From: Nocardia salmonicida NBRC 13393
GTDB taxonomy: Bacteria > Actinomycetota > Actinomycetes > Mycobacteriales > Mycobacteriaceae
DNA length: 64,000 nucleotides
NCBI RefSeq assembly: GCF_001613085.1
Contig: NZ_BDBR01000008.1
Span: 248,001 to 312,000, forward strand
Direction: 5' to 3'
The notes beneath the pieces were generated by a model. It saw nothing but the letters and a program-made list of their open reading frames with translations, searched no databases and had not been told where the DNA came from. The translations under genes and the position numbers were made by a program. Shown one piece after another: positions 43,476-52,523 of this stretch; position 1 is the stretch's first letter; every line of letters starts with the position of its first letter.

Positions 43476-44526
43476 CATGTCGTACGCGGCGGTGCCGATG
43501 CAGTGGGTGGGACCTGTGCGCATTACCGGAAACGTCGTCGACGATGCCGTCGACGTTCCTCTCGCCACCTACGAGACCCCGCTGTGGCCTTCGGTCGGAC
43601 GCGGCGCGCGGATCAGCACCCTGGCGGAGAAGGGCATCGTCGCGACGCTGATCGACGAGCGGATGACGCGCTCGATCCTGTTGGAGGCCGACGACGCGTA
43701 CACCGCCTACACCACGGTCCAGCAGTTAGAAGGCCGCATGGCCGAGCTCCAGGAGGTGGTCTCGGGCAGTAGTCGTTTCGCCCGGCTCATCGACCTGCAC
43801 CATCAGATCACCGGCAACCTACTGTTTCTGCGCTTCGAATTCACCACCGGTGACGCGTCGGGCCACAACATGGCGACCCTGGCCAGCGATCACCTGATGG
43901 ATCACATCCTGTCGACCATGCCCGGTGTGCGCTACGGCTCGATCTCGGGCAACTATTGCACCGACAAGAAGGCCACCGCGGTCAACGGCATCCTGGGTCG
44001 CGGTAAGAACGTGATCACCGAACTGCTCATCCCACGCGAGGTGGTCGAGCAGCGGCTGCACACCACCGCGGCGCAGGTGGTGCAGCTCAATATCCGCAAG
44101 AACCTGATCGGCACCCTGCTGGCGGGTGGAATCCGTTCCGCCAACGCGCATTACGCCAACATGCTGCTCGCGTTCTATCTGGCCACCGGTCAGGACGCCG
44201 CCAATATCGTCGAAGGATCCCAGGGCATCACCCATGCCGAGGATCGCGACGGCGACCTCTACTTCTCGTGCACCCTGCCCAACCTGATCGTGGGCACGGT
44301 CGGCAACGGCAAGCACGCGAGTTTCGTCGACGAGAACCTGGAACGCCTCGGCTGCCGCGAAGACCGGCAGCCCGGCGAGAACGCCCGACGCCTCGCGGTG
44401 ATCGGAGCGGCCACCGTGCTGTGCGGGGAGCTGTCGCTGATGGCGGCACAGACCAATCGCGGTGAATTGATGCGTGCCCATACCCAATTCGAGCGGTCCA
44501 CCACGAGCAACGGAATCTCACGATGA
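43468..44526 (+). CDS. Hydroxymethylglutaryl-CoA reductase (class I, Streptomyces type)
   Basis: A 352-residue NADPH-dependent reductase producing mevalonate. It carries TGDASGHNMAT (in place of DAMGMN), SGNYCTDKKATAVNGILGRGK with catalytic Lys, GTVGNGK and LCGELSLMAAQTNRGELMRAH. The length and lack of membrane domain match the soluble Streptomyces CL190 class I enzyme. The general-acid GHL motif of eukaryotic enzymes reads GEL here, as I recall it does in the Streptomyces relatives. ATG at 43468 overlaps the isomerase stop by 8 bp and follows GAGAAGGAG. Stop overlaps HMGS. Confidence 0.9.
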   Translation: MNDMSYAAVPMQWVGPVRITGNVVDDAVDVPLATYETPLWPSVGRGARISTLAEKGIVATLIDERMTRSILLEADDAYTAYTTVQQLEGRMAELQEVVSGSSRFARLIDLHHQITGNLLFLRFEFTTGDASGHNMATLASDHLMDHILSTMPGVRYGSISGNYCTDKKATAVNGILGRGKNVITELLIPREVVEQRLHTTAAQVVQLNIRKNLIGTLLAGGIRSANAHYANMLLAFYLATGQDAANIVEGSQGITHAEDRDGDLYFSCTLPNLIVGTVGNGKHASFVDENLERLGCREDRQPGENARRLAVIGAATVLCGELSLMAAQTNRGELMRAHTQFERSTTSNGISR

Positions 44527-45695
44527 CAACTACGCCGGTCGGTATCCACGACCTTTCGTTCGCCACCACCCATTACGCTCTCGATCACGCCGTCCTCGCC
44601 GAGCGACTCGGCGTGGATCGCGACAAGTTCTACCTCGGCATCGGCCAGGAGAAGATGAGCGTCGCCGCCGCCGACGAGGACATCGTCACCATCGCCGCGG
44701 CTGCCGCCAAGCCGATTCTGGAGCGGCACGGCACCGACAACATCCGCACCGTGCTGCTGGCTACCGAGACCGGTGTCGACCAGTCCAAAGCCGCCGCGCT
44801 GTACCTGCATTCGCTGATCGGGCTGCCCAACGCCGCCCGTGTCGTCGAGCTCAAGCAGGCCTGCTACGGCGGCACCGCCGGGCTGCAGTTCGCGGCGGGC
44901 CTGATCGCCCGCGACCCGTCGCAGCGGGTGCTGGTCATCGCCGCCGACATCGCCAAGTACGAACTCGACACCCCGGGTGAGCCGACCCAGGGCGCCGCCG
45001 CCGTCGCGATGCTGGTCACCGCGGACCCGGCGATCCTGGCACTCGACCCGATCTCGGGGCTCTACAGCGCCGACATCATGGACTTCTGGCGCCCGAACTA
45101 CCGCACCGAAGCCATCGTGGACGGCAAGACCTCGGTCAACGCCTACCAGAAGGCCGCCCAGGAGGCGTGGACCGACTACCGCCGCCAGGGCGGTCGTGAA
45201 CTCGGTGAGTTCGCCGCGTTCTGCTACCACCAGCCCTTCACCAAGATGGCCTACAAGGCACACCGGCACCTGCTCGAGAGCCAGGGCCACACCGCCGATG
45301 CCGAGGCCATCGAGGCCGCGATCGGCGCCACGACCACCTACAACCGCACGGTCGGCAACAGCTACACCGCCTCGCTCTATCTGGGCTTGGCCTCGCTGCT
45401 CGACCACGCCGACGACCTCACCGACAAGGCGCTGGCCATGATCAGCTACGGGTCGGGCAGCGTCGCCGAATTCTTCAGTGGCACCGTGCAGCCCGGCTAC
45501 CGCGCGCACCTGCGGACAGAGGCGAACCTGGCGACGATCAGCTCGCGTGAGCTGCTCGGGTACGAGCGCTACCGGGACCTGCACGAGGCCACCTCGCCCA
45601 GCGACGGCGCCTACCACGCCATGGTCGAGGAGACTCGCCGCCCATACCGGCTCGCCGCCGTCTCCGGTCACAAACGCATCTACGAATCCCGCTGA
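44523..45695 (+). CDS. Hydroxymethylglutaryl-CoA synthase
   Basis: A 390-residue thiolase-fold enzyme condensing acetyl-CoA and acetoacetyl-CoA. It shows GIGQEKMSVAAADEDI, ATETGVDQSKAA, the catalytic Cys114 in ELKQACYGGTAGL, FCYHQPF with the catalytic His, and TVGNSYTASLYLGLASLLD. ATG at 44523 overlaps the HMGR stop. Last mevalonate-pathway gene; the first monooxygenase begins 9 bp later. Acetoacetyl-CoA synthase (NphT7-type) is not present in the cluster. Confidence 0.94.
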   Translation: MTTTPVGIHDLSFATTHYALDHAVLAERLGVDRDKFYLGIGQEKMSVAAADEDIVTIAAAAAKPILERHGTDNIRTVLLATETGVDQSKAAALYLHSLIGLPNAARVVELKQACYGGTAGLQFAAGLIARDPSQRVLVIAADIAKYELDTPGEPTQGAAAVAMLVTADPAILALDPISGLYSADIMDFWRPNYRTEAIVDGKTSVNAYQKAAQEAWTDYRRQGGRELGEFAAFCYHQPFTKMAYKAHRHLLESQGHTADAEAIEAAIGATTTYNRTVGNSYTASLYLGLASLLDHADDLTDKALAMISYGSGSVAEFFSGTVQPGYRAHLRTEANLATISSRELLGYERYRDLHEATSPSDGAYHAMVEETRRPYRLAAVSGHKRIYESR

Positions 45696-45704
45696 GGTCG
45701 CCCC

Positions 45705-47186
45705 ATGAGCAGTAACGACACACGCCACGTCCAGGTCATGATCGTGGGCAGTGGGCTGTCCGGCCTCGGCACCGCCATCCGGCTGAGCCAGCGTGGCCTG
45801 TCCGACTTCGTGGTCATCGAACGCGGCCCCGATGTCGGCGGGACCTGGCGCGACAACACCTATCCGGGTGCGGGCTGCGATGTGCCCTCGCACCTGTACT
45901 CGTATTCGTTCGCGCTCAATCCTGATTGGTCCCGGTCGTTCTCGCCCCAGCCGGAGATCGAGCAGTACCTGCGCACCGTGTCCGAACGCTACGGCGTTCG
46001 CGACAAGCACATCTTCGACTGCGCGCTGACCGCGGCCCGCTGGAACGATGCCGACCGCCGGTGGGATATCGAGACCAGCAAGGGCACCTTCACCGCCGAC
46101 TTCATCGTCTCGGCGGCGGGCGTGCTCGCCGAGCCGAAGCTTCCGGATATCAAGGGCATCTCGAGCTTCGAGGGCGAGGTCTTCCACTCCGCGCGCTGGA
46201 ACCACGACGCTACTCTGGCCGGCAAGAAGGTCGCCGTCATCGGCACCGGATCCTCGGCGGTGCAGATCGTCCCATCGATCGCGCCCGAGGTGGAGCACCT
46301 GGACGTGTACCAGCGCACCGCCACCTGGGTGATGCCGCAGATCTCGCGGCCGTACCTGGGGCTGGAACGATTCGCCTTCAAGCGGATTCCGGGTCTGCAA
46401 CGGTTGATCCGGGCGCTGATCTACATCACGCGTGAGCTGTTCGTGATCACGCAGGTGAAGTACCCGTGGACCGGCATCGTGCTGGAAACGGTCGGGCGAT
46501 TCAAGATGCGCTTCGAGATCCGGGACCCGGAGTTGCGGCGAAAAGTGCTGCCCCAGCACCGGATCGGCTGTAAGCGCATGCTCGTGTCGAACAAGTTCTA
46601 CGGCGCGCTCGATCGCGACAACGTCGACGTCGTCACCGACGGCATCGCCGAGGTTCGCAGCGGGTCGATCGTGTCCGAGGACGGCACGGAGCGGGAGGTG
46701 GACGCCATCGTGCTCGCCACCGGTTTCCACGTTGCCGATTCGCCGACGTTCAACCTGTACACCGGTCGCGACGGCCGGACCGTGTCCGAGGCGGCCGATG
46801 CCGAGGGCTACCAGATGTACAAGGGCACGACCGTCTCGAATTTCCCGAACATCTTCTTCATGCTCGGCGCCAACTCCGGGTTGAACTACACCTCGCTGAT
46901 CTACATCATCGAATCCCAGATCAACTACATCGTCGACGCGATCACCACGATGGAGCAGCGCAACCTGCAGTCCTTCGAGGTCCGCCTGGACGCGCAGGTC
47001 GAATACAACGACAAGCTCCAGCCGAAGATGGCCCGCACCGTGTGGGTCAACGGCGGCTGCACCAGCTGGTTCCTCGACAACCATGGCAACAACTCCGCGC
47101 TGTGGCCGGACTTCAGCTTCAAATATCGGCGCATGGTGCGGAAGTTCGACATCGACGCCTACGACACCACCACGAAGACACTGTGA
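45705..47186 (+). CDS. Baeyer-Villiger-type FAD monooxygenase (first of a pair)
   Basis: A 493-residue flavoprotein monooxygenase with an FAD-binding VGSGLSGLGTAIRL motif, GGTWRDNTYPGAGCDVPSHLYSYSF, the BVMO fingerprint FxGxxxHxxxW at residues 155-165 and an NADPH-binding VIGTGSSAVQIVPSI motif; ATGFHVADS follows. It would insert oxygen next to a ketone or oxygenate a heteroatom. ATG at 45705 with a GAGG site, 9 bp after HMGS; stop overlaps the next gene (GTGA). Substrate is probably the cluster's terpenoid. Confidence 0.9.
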   Translation: MSSNDTRHVQVMIVGSGLSGLGTAIRLSQRGLSDFVVIERGPDVGGTWRDNTYPGAGCDVPSHLYSYSFALNPDWSRSFSPQPEIEQYLRTVSERYGVRDKHIFDCALTAARWNDADRRWDIETSKGTFTADFIVSAAGVLAEPKLPDIKGISSFEGEVFHSARWNHDATLAGKKVAVIGTGSSAVQIVPSIAPEVEHLDVYQRTATWVMPQISRPYLGLERFAFKRIPGLQRLIRALIYITRELFVITQVKYPWTGIVLETVGRFKMRFEIRDPELRRKVLPQHRIGCKRMLVSNKFYGALDRDNVDVVTDGIAEVRSGSIVSEDGTEREVDAIVLATGFHVADSPTFNLYTGRDGRTVSEAADAEGYQMYKGTTVSNFPNIFFMLGANSGLNYTSLIYIIESQINYIVDAITTMEQRNLQSFEVRLDAQVEYNDKLQPKMARTVWVNGGCTSWFLDNHGNNSALWPDFSFKYRRMVRKFDIDAYDTTTKTL

Positions 47187-48661
47187 CCGCATCGCAGGGG
47201 CGCCACACCCGCGTCGCGATCATCGGTGCCGGGTTCGCCGGGTTGGGTGTGGCTATTCGCTTGCGCCAGTTGGGTATCACCGACTTCGTCGTCTTCGAAC
47301 GCGGCAGTGATGTCGGCGGTACGTGGCGTGACAACACCTATCCCGGCGCCGGGTGCGATGTGCCCTCGCAGCTGTATTCGTATTCGTTCGCCCCCAATCC
47401 GGACTGGACGCACTCGTTCTCGACACAGCCGCAGATCCAGCGGTACATCCAGGACGCGGTCGACCGGCACGGGGTCCGCGATGCGGTCGTCCTCGAGTGC
47501 GAGGTCACCGACGCGCGGTGGAACGACGCCACCGCGCGGTGGGAGATCCAGACCGGCGACGGCGCCTACACCGCCGAGATCATGGTGTCGGCGGCCGGCC
47601 CGCTGAGTGCCCCGAATCTGCCCGATATCAAGGGCATCAACACTTTTCGTGGTCCGATCTTCCACTCCGCGCGCTGGGATCACGAGTTCGAGCTCGCGGA
47701 AAAGCGCGTCGCGGTCATCGGTACCGGCGCGTCCGCGATCCAGATCGTGCCGTCGATCGCGGGCGAGGTCGCCCGGCTCGACCTCTATCAGCGCAGCGCG
47801 CCGTGGGTGCTGCCGCGGATGGGCCGCAAGTACACCTGGCTGGAGCGGCTGTACTACCGGCGAGTTCCGGGTGCGCAGCGGCTGGCCCGGCTCGGGGTGT
47901 ACTGGGTGCGTGAGTCTTTCGTGCTCTGGCAGTCCAAGTACCCACCGCTCGCCGACTTCTTCTCGTTCGGTGCGCGGATCAAGATGTGGTCGGTGATCCG
48001 GGATCGGGAGCTGCGCCGCAAGCTCACCCCCGGCTACCGTCTCGGGTGCAAGCGCATGCTGATCTCGAACGTCTACTACCCCGCGCTGGCCCGCGACAAT
48101 GTCGAGGTCGTCGTCGACGGCATCGCCGAGATCCGCGAACACTCGATCGTCGCCGACGACGGCACCGAACGCGAAGTCGACGCCGTCGTGCTGGCCACGG
48201 GCTTCCGGATCACCGACTCGCCGACCTACGACCTGATCAGCGGGCGTGACGGGCGCACCCTGTCTGAGGTATTCGGCGCCGAGGGCATCAGCGGGTACAA
48301 GGGCACGACCATCGCGAACTTCCCGAATCTGTTCGTGATGATCGGCCCGAACTCCGCGTTGAGCTACACCTCGGCGGTGTTCACCATCGAATCCCAGATC
48401 AACTACATCATCGACGCCGTCACGACGATGACGACCGGTGGCCTGCGCAGCGTCGAGGTCCGCGAGGACGTGCAGGCCGCCTACAACCGGGACCTGCAGA
48501 AGAAATTCGACGGCACCGTCTGGAACACGGGCGAATGCACCAGCTGGTTCGTCGACGAGAACGGCCATAACGCCACCCTGTGGCCGGATTTCAGCTACCG
48601 GTTCCATCGGATGCTGAAGACCTTCGATGTCGAGGCCTACGAGACGACCCGGTCAGAATGA
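47183..48661 (+). CDS. Baeyer-Villiger-type FAD monooxygenase (second of a pair)
   Basis: A 492-residue sister of the preceding enzyme with the same motifs: IIGAGFAGLGVAIRL, GGTWRDNTYPGAGCDVPSQLY, the FxGxxxHxxxW fingerprint again at residues 155-165, and VIGTGASAIQIVPSI. The colinear motif positions show that the two arose by duplication, but they have diverged widely, which suggests different substrates or successive steps. GTG at 47183 overlaps the preceding stop. Last gene of the operon; its stop overlaps by 9 bp the stop of the opposing stressosome phosphatase gene. Confidence 0.9.
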   Translation: MTASQGRHTRVAIIGAGFAGLGVAIRLRQLGITDFVVFERGSDVGGTWRDNTYPGAGCDVPSQLYSYSFAPNPDWTHSFSTQPQIQRYIQDAVDRHGVRDAVVLECEVTDARWNDATARWEIQTGDGAYTAEIMVSAAGPLSAPNLPDIKGINTFRGPIFHSARWDHEFELAEKRVAVIGTGASAIQIVPSIAGEVARLDLYQRSAPWVLPRMGRKYTWLERLYYRRVPGAQRLARLGVYWVRESFVLWQSKYPPLADFFSFGARIKMWSVIRDRELRRKLTPGYRLGCKRMLISNVYYPALARDNVEVVVDGIAEIREHSIVADDGTEREVDAVVLATGFRITDSPTYDLISGRDGRTLSEVFGAEGISGYKGTTIANFPNLFVMIGPNSALSYTSAVFTIESQINYIIDAVTTMTTGGLRSVEVREDVQAAYNRDLQKKFDGTVWNTGECTSWFVDENGHNATLWPDFSYRFHRMLKTFDVEAYETTRSE

Positions 48662-51010
48662 ATTCTGCCGCGAGCTGACGGTCGGCGGCCGCGAGGAGGC
48701 CCGCAGTGGGTTCGCGGTGGGGAAGGTGATCGAGGGCAGGGTCACCCACATGCGCACCCGGGTGCCGGTCTCATCGTGGTCGAAGGTGAGATCCTCGGTG
48801 AGTACCCGCATCATCTCCACGCCGCGACCGCGGTAGCCGGGGTCGGTGGGAGTGGGGATCCAGCTGCCGTGGTCGGCGATCTCCAGGACCACCCGGTCGC
48901 CGTCGCAGCGGGCCGTGAGACCGACGCGGCCGGGTTCGGTGTCGCGGTAGGCGTGTTCGACGCTGTTGCTGCAGGCCTCGTTGGCCGCGGCGACGAGGTC
49001 GGCGGCCAGATCGTGCGGGACCGCGGCGGTGGCGAACCAGCGGTAGAGACCACGGCGCACACCGGCCAGTTCGGTTGCGGCAGCGGGAAAGTCGAGGCTC
49101 AGCGGCTCCGGGGGCTGCCGGTAGACGACCATGGCGACGTCGTCGTCGTAGCCCGCGGGCGGGCACAGCCGCGACAGCACCGCGTCGGCGACATCACGGG
49201 GGAGTGCGGCACCGGTTTCGCTGAGCACGTCGGCGATCTTGACGAAGCCCTCGGCGATGTCGTACCCGCGCTGTTCGACGAGGCCGTCGGTGAACAGCAC
49301 CAGGGTGGCGCCCGGTGGGAGCGCCGTGGTGGCTTCCGGCCTGCGTGGGGTATCGAAGGTGGCCAGGGGGACCGCGCGTCCGCCTTCGAGGATGCGGCCC
49401 GGTCCGCCGGGCGGTGCGAGGACGGGCGGCATGTGGCCCGCGTTCGAGTAGCGCACCATCCCGCGCTCGGGGTCGAGCACGGCCGCGCACACCGTCGTAC
49501 ACATGGCGCCGGGGATCCGGGAGGCCACGGCGTCGAGTTCGGCGAGCAACTGTGCCGGTCCGGCGCCACGCAGCAGCAGAGCCCTTGCCGCGGTACGCAA
49601 TTGGCCCATCACCACGGCGGCCGACAGACCACGACCGACGCAGTCACCGACGACGACGCCGATGGTGCCGTCGCGCAACGGCACCACGTCGTACCAGTCG
49701 CCGCCGATCTCGAGCGGCGGCAAGGCGGGTTCGTAGTGCACCGAGAACCGGGGCGGCAGTTCGATCGGCCCGAGCATCGCCCGCTGCAGGGTGAGCGAGG
49801 TGGCGCGAGCCTGGTCGAAGTTGCGGGCGCGCTGGAGCGCGACGCTGAGATGACCCACGAGCAGTGAGTACAGAGCCCAGTCGGCGGCGCTGACCGCGCG
49901 TGGCGCACCGAAGCGCACCCACAGCGCCGCGTCCCCGGTCTCGCCGAGCGGTGCGACGACCGCGTCGACCCCGCCCTCGTCACCGGTGATGGCCGAGAGC
50001 CCACGGGCGGACTGCCTGCGTGAGCGGTCGAGCAGGGCCTGGGTGTCGTCGTCGAGCACGACGGGGCCGTCGGCGCGCGGGCCGCTCTGCCGCATCGGCG
50101 CCACGGTGAATTGTGATGCGATACCGATGGTTTCGGGTGTCGGCTCCGCTTCTTTGCTCGACGGTGTCACGCCACAGGAGTAGACATCGGGGCGTCCGGT
50201 CCGGCTCGGCCAGATCGCGACCAGCGCGGTCTCGGCGCCCATGGTCCGGCGCAGTTCGTCGAGTCCGACCGCGAGGACCTCCACCATGCTCGTCGCCGCG
50301 CCGACGGCGGTGGCCAGGCGGGAGGCGGCCTGGTCGCGGGCCTGCGCGTCGTGTTCGGCGGTCACATCGCGCACGGTGCCGACGAAGATCCGTTCGTCGT
50401 TCTCCTGCTTCACCAGCGAGCTGGCGCTCACCGCCAGCCAGCGTTCGCGGCCGTCGCGATGACGCACCGGCATCACGAATCGTGAAGCCTCCGTGCCGAT
50501 CTGGGGGTATCCGGCGCGATCGGTCAGTGCCCACGGATGGGGCAGCCGGAACGGCACCTCGGTGGCGCCGTATCCGGTGAGCACCCCGAACGCGGAGTTC
50601 ACCTCGACGATGGTGCCGTCGTCGTCGGCGACGAAGAACCCGTCCTGCAACGATTCGACCAGTGCGGTGCGAAAGGCGTCGCGGCCTTCGAGATCCTCGG
50701 CGCGGGAACGCTGTTGCTCGTAGCGGCGGGTGCCGTCGAGGTAACCGCGGGTGGCGATGTCCAGTGCCGCCATGGTCTGCAGCAGGAATTCCAGTGCTAC
50801 CTCGGCGCGGCGCGGATCGGCCTGCGTTTCGCTGTCCTGGGCAACAGCGCGGAAGTGATGCTCGGTGAGATCGAGCAGGCTGATGCCTTCGACGAGGGCC
50901 CGTCTGCCGAGGTCGTATCCCTCCGAGAGGCCGGCCTGGCCTGGCGCGGCGACGTGGCGGCGCATCGCCGCCGAATAGTCGTCGAGAAATGCGACCAGGA
51001 CCGCGCTCAT
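48653..51010 (-). CDS. RsbU-like PP2C phosphatase with RsbU_N, PAS, GAF and C-terminal HATPase domains
   Basis: A 785-residue multidomain regulator. From the N-terminus: an RsbU_N-like helical domain (about 1-85: VAFLDDYSAAMRRHV, RALVEGISLLDLTEHHF), a PAS domain (LVESLQDGFFVADDDGTI), a GAF-like domain, a SpoIIE/PP2C phosphatase (GGDWYDVVPL, GVVVGDCVGRGL, SNAGHMPPV, LVLFTDGLVE) and a C-terminal HATPase_c anti-sigma-kinase-like domain (NEACSNSVEHAY, IADHGSW). RsbU_N binds RsbT in Bacillus. The ATG at 51010 has AGAGG upstream; a longer frame is an unlikely extension. It closes the rsb block on the minus strand. The phosphatase-kinase fusion is common in actinobacteria. Confidence 0.88.
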   Translation of the reverse strand: MSAVLVAFLDDYSAAMRRHVAAPGQAGLSEGYDLGRRALVEGISLLDLTEHHFRAVAQDSETQADPRRAEVALEFLLQTMAALDIATRGYLDGTRRYEQQRSRAEDLEGRDAFRTALVESLQDGFFVADDDGTIVEVNSAFGVLTGYGATEVPFRLPHPWALTDRAGYPQIGTEASRFVMPVRHRDGRERWLAVSASSLVKQENDERIFVGTVRDVTAEHDAQARDQAASRLATAVGAATSMVEVLAVGLDELRRTMGAETALVAIWPSRTGRPDVYSCGVTPSSKEAEPTPETIGIASQFTVAPMRQSGPRADGPVVLDDDTQALLDRSRRQSARGLSAITGDEGGVDAVVAPLGETGDAALWVRFGAPRAVSAADWALYSLLVGHLSVALQRARNFDQARATSLTLQRAMLGPIELPPRFSVHYEPALPPLEIGGDWYDVVPLRDGTIGVVVGDCVGRGLSAAVVMGQLRTAARALLLRGAGPAQLLAELDAVASRIPGAMCTTVCAAVLDPERGMVRYSNAGHMPPVLAPPGGPGRILEGGRAVPLATFDTPRRPEATTALPPGATLVLFTDGLVEQRGYDIAEGFVKIADVLSETGAALPRDVADAVLSRLCPPAGYDDDVAMVVYRQPPEPLSLDFPAAATELAGVRRGLYRWFATAAVPHDLAADLVAAANEACSNSVEHAYRDTEPGRVGLTARCDGDRVVLEIADHGSWIPTPTDPGYRGRGVEMMRVLTEDLTFDHDETGTRVRMWVTLPSITFPTANPLRASSRPPTVSSRQNSF

Positions 51011-51116
51011 CGGCAACCTCTCATCGGCCCGGTTCGGGGGAACAGGCCGCGGTGTCGTGGCCTCGGGAAAGAGGTCCACGGAACAGGGGCGCACGCAGTG
51101 GTGCGACGTCGGGGCC

Positions 51117-51737
51117 TCACGGGCACGGCCCGCGGAAACGTGCCGCGAGCACCAGTGCGTCGTCGGTGTCCTTCGCATCGCGAGCGAGCAGATCGCCCGC
51201 GATGGCGGTGGCGGTTTTGGCCAGGTCGAGCGATTCCGGGCCGACCGCGACGATCCCGTCGGTCGCCATCAGCAATAGATCGCCGGGGCGGATCGGCAGG
51301 GTCTGCGGCTGCAGGTGCGAGGGCAACCGGTACCCGACGATGCCGCCGGTGAGCAGCATCGTCGCCCGCAGCTCCGGACCGGCCGGGCCGAGAGTGAGCA
51401 ATCGCGAATCGACGTTGCCCACGCCGAGCCATTGCAACGTCTCGCCCGGCTCGATCAGCGCCAATGACACTGCGGCGCCACGGGTTTCGACCATCGCGCG
51501 ATGGCAGAGCACCATCAGCACGTCCAGCGGTTCGCCGCAGTTCTCGGTGAGGATGGCCATCGCGCGATCGGCGGCCTCGGCCGCGGGAGCACCGTGACCG
51601 AGCCCGTCGAGCACCGCGAACAGCACGCCGGCGCCGGTGTCGAGCACGAGCGCGCGGTCGCCGGAGACGTCCTGGCCGGGCAGAGCCCGGCCGGCCGTCG
51701 ACCACTCCATGCGCCCGATGATCCCGTCCTCATGCAA
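51117..51737 (-). CDS. rsbX: RsbX-like SpoIIE/PP2C phosphatase
   Basis: A 206-residue single-domain PP2C-type phosphatase. FAVLDGLGHGAPAAEAADRAMAIL carries the metal-binding Asp-Gly, and GDLLLMATDGIVAVG the second one. In the stressosome module RsbX removes phosphate from RsbR and RsbS to reset the complex. Its start overlaps the rsbT stop by 8 bp. A shorter ATG at 51710 (MEWSTAG) is possible. Confidence 0.85.
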   Translation of the reverse strand: MHEDGIIGRMEWSTAGRALPGQDVSGDRALVLDTGAGVLFAVLDGLGHGAPAAEAADRAMAILTENCGEPLDVLMVLCHRAMVETRGAAVSLALIEPGETLQWLGVGNVDSRLLTLGPAGPELRATMLLTGGIVGYRLPSHLQPQTLPIRPGDLLLMATDGIVAVGPESLDLAKTATAIAGDLLARDAKDTDDALVLAARFRGPCP

Positions 51738-52143
51738 CGTCGGGTACCCACTTCCACATCTCGATCAACGTCCCGCGGCCCGGGGCGGAATCGATGGTGA
51801 GGCGGTCCATCAGTCTGCGCGCGCCGGGCAGCCCGAGTCCGAGTCCGCGGCCGGTGGAATAGCCGTCTTCCAGCGCGCGGGGAATGTCACGGATGCCGGG
51901 GCCCTGGTCCTCGGCTTGGATGACGAGCGCGCGGCGACCCTCGCGCAAGTCGATGAGCAACCTGATCTCGCCGCTGCCCGCGTAACTGGTGATGTTGCGG
52001 GCGATCTCGGAGATGGCGGTGGAGATCATCGTGCGGTCGGTGAGGGTGAAACCGAGGTCACCGGCCAACTCGCTCCCGGCCTGCCGGGCGGTGACGATGT
52101 CCTCGGACACCTTGACCGCGATCGCCACCTGCTCAGCGGCCAC
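51730..52143 (-). CDS. rsbT: RsbT-like serine/threonine kinase
   Basis: A 137-residue HATPase_c protein of the RsbT type: AISEIARNITSYAG (N box), EDQGPGI (G1), STGRGLGLGLPGARRLMD (G2). RsbT phosphorylates RsbR and RsbS STAS domains on stress, is released from the stressosome and activates an RsbU phosphatase. Here the phosphatase with an RsbU_N-like domain is encoded 0.7 kb downstream. Start overlaps the rsbS stop by 11 bp. Confidence 0.9.
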   Translation of the reverse strand: MAAEQVAIAVKVSEDIVTARQAGSELAGDLGFTLTDRTMISTAISEIARNITSYAGSGEIRLLIDLREGRRALVIQAEDQGPGIRDIPRALEDGYSTGRGLGLGLPGARRLMDRLTIDSAPGRGTLIEMWKWVPDVA

Positions 52144-52513
52144 TGTCGCGACCGTCTCGTCGCCGCGGGTGCCGATTCAGCCAGGAGAGGCCTTCCTCGA
52201 GATCCAGCGCGGTGTGCATGTCTTCGAATGTAAGGCCCAGTTGCACCATGGCGAAGGCCACCTCGGGCTGCAACCCGACGATGACGGTTTCCGCGCCGCG
52301 CAACTGGGTCATGTGCGCGATGGTGCGCAACGAGCGCGCGGCGAAGGAATCCATCACGTCGATGGCGGTGACGTCGACGATGATGCCGGTCGCGCGGTAG
52401 CGACTGACCTGCTTCATCAGGTCGTCCTGTAACCGCTCGGTGTCGGCATCGGTCAACGCCGACTGCACGGACGCGATCAGGTACGTGCCCTGCTTGAGAA
52501 TAGGTACCGGCAT
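52133..52513 (-). CDS. rsbS: RsbS-like STAS-domain stressosome scaffold
   Basis: A 126-residue STAS protein. The phosphorylatable Ser56 lies in DVTAIDVMDSFAARSL, aligned with Ser59 of Bacillus RsbS, and the LGLTFEDMHTALDLEEGL end is typical. It forms the stressosome core with RsbR. It starts 10 bp after the rsbR stop. Confidence 0.9.
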   Translation of the reverse strand: MPVPILKQGTYLIASVQSALTDADTERLQDDLMKQVSRYRATGIIVDVTAIDVMDSFAARSLRTIAHMTQLRGAETVIVGLQPEVAFAMVQLGLTFEDMHTALDLEEGLSWLNRHPRRRDGRDSGR

Positions 52514-52523
52514 GGTGGCTTGG

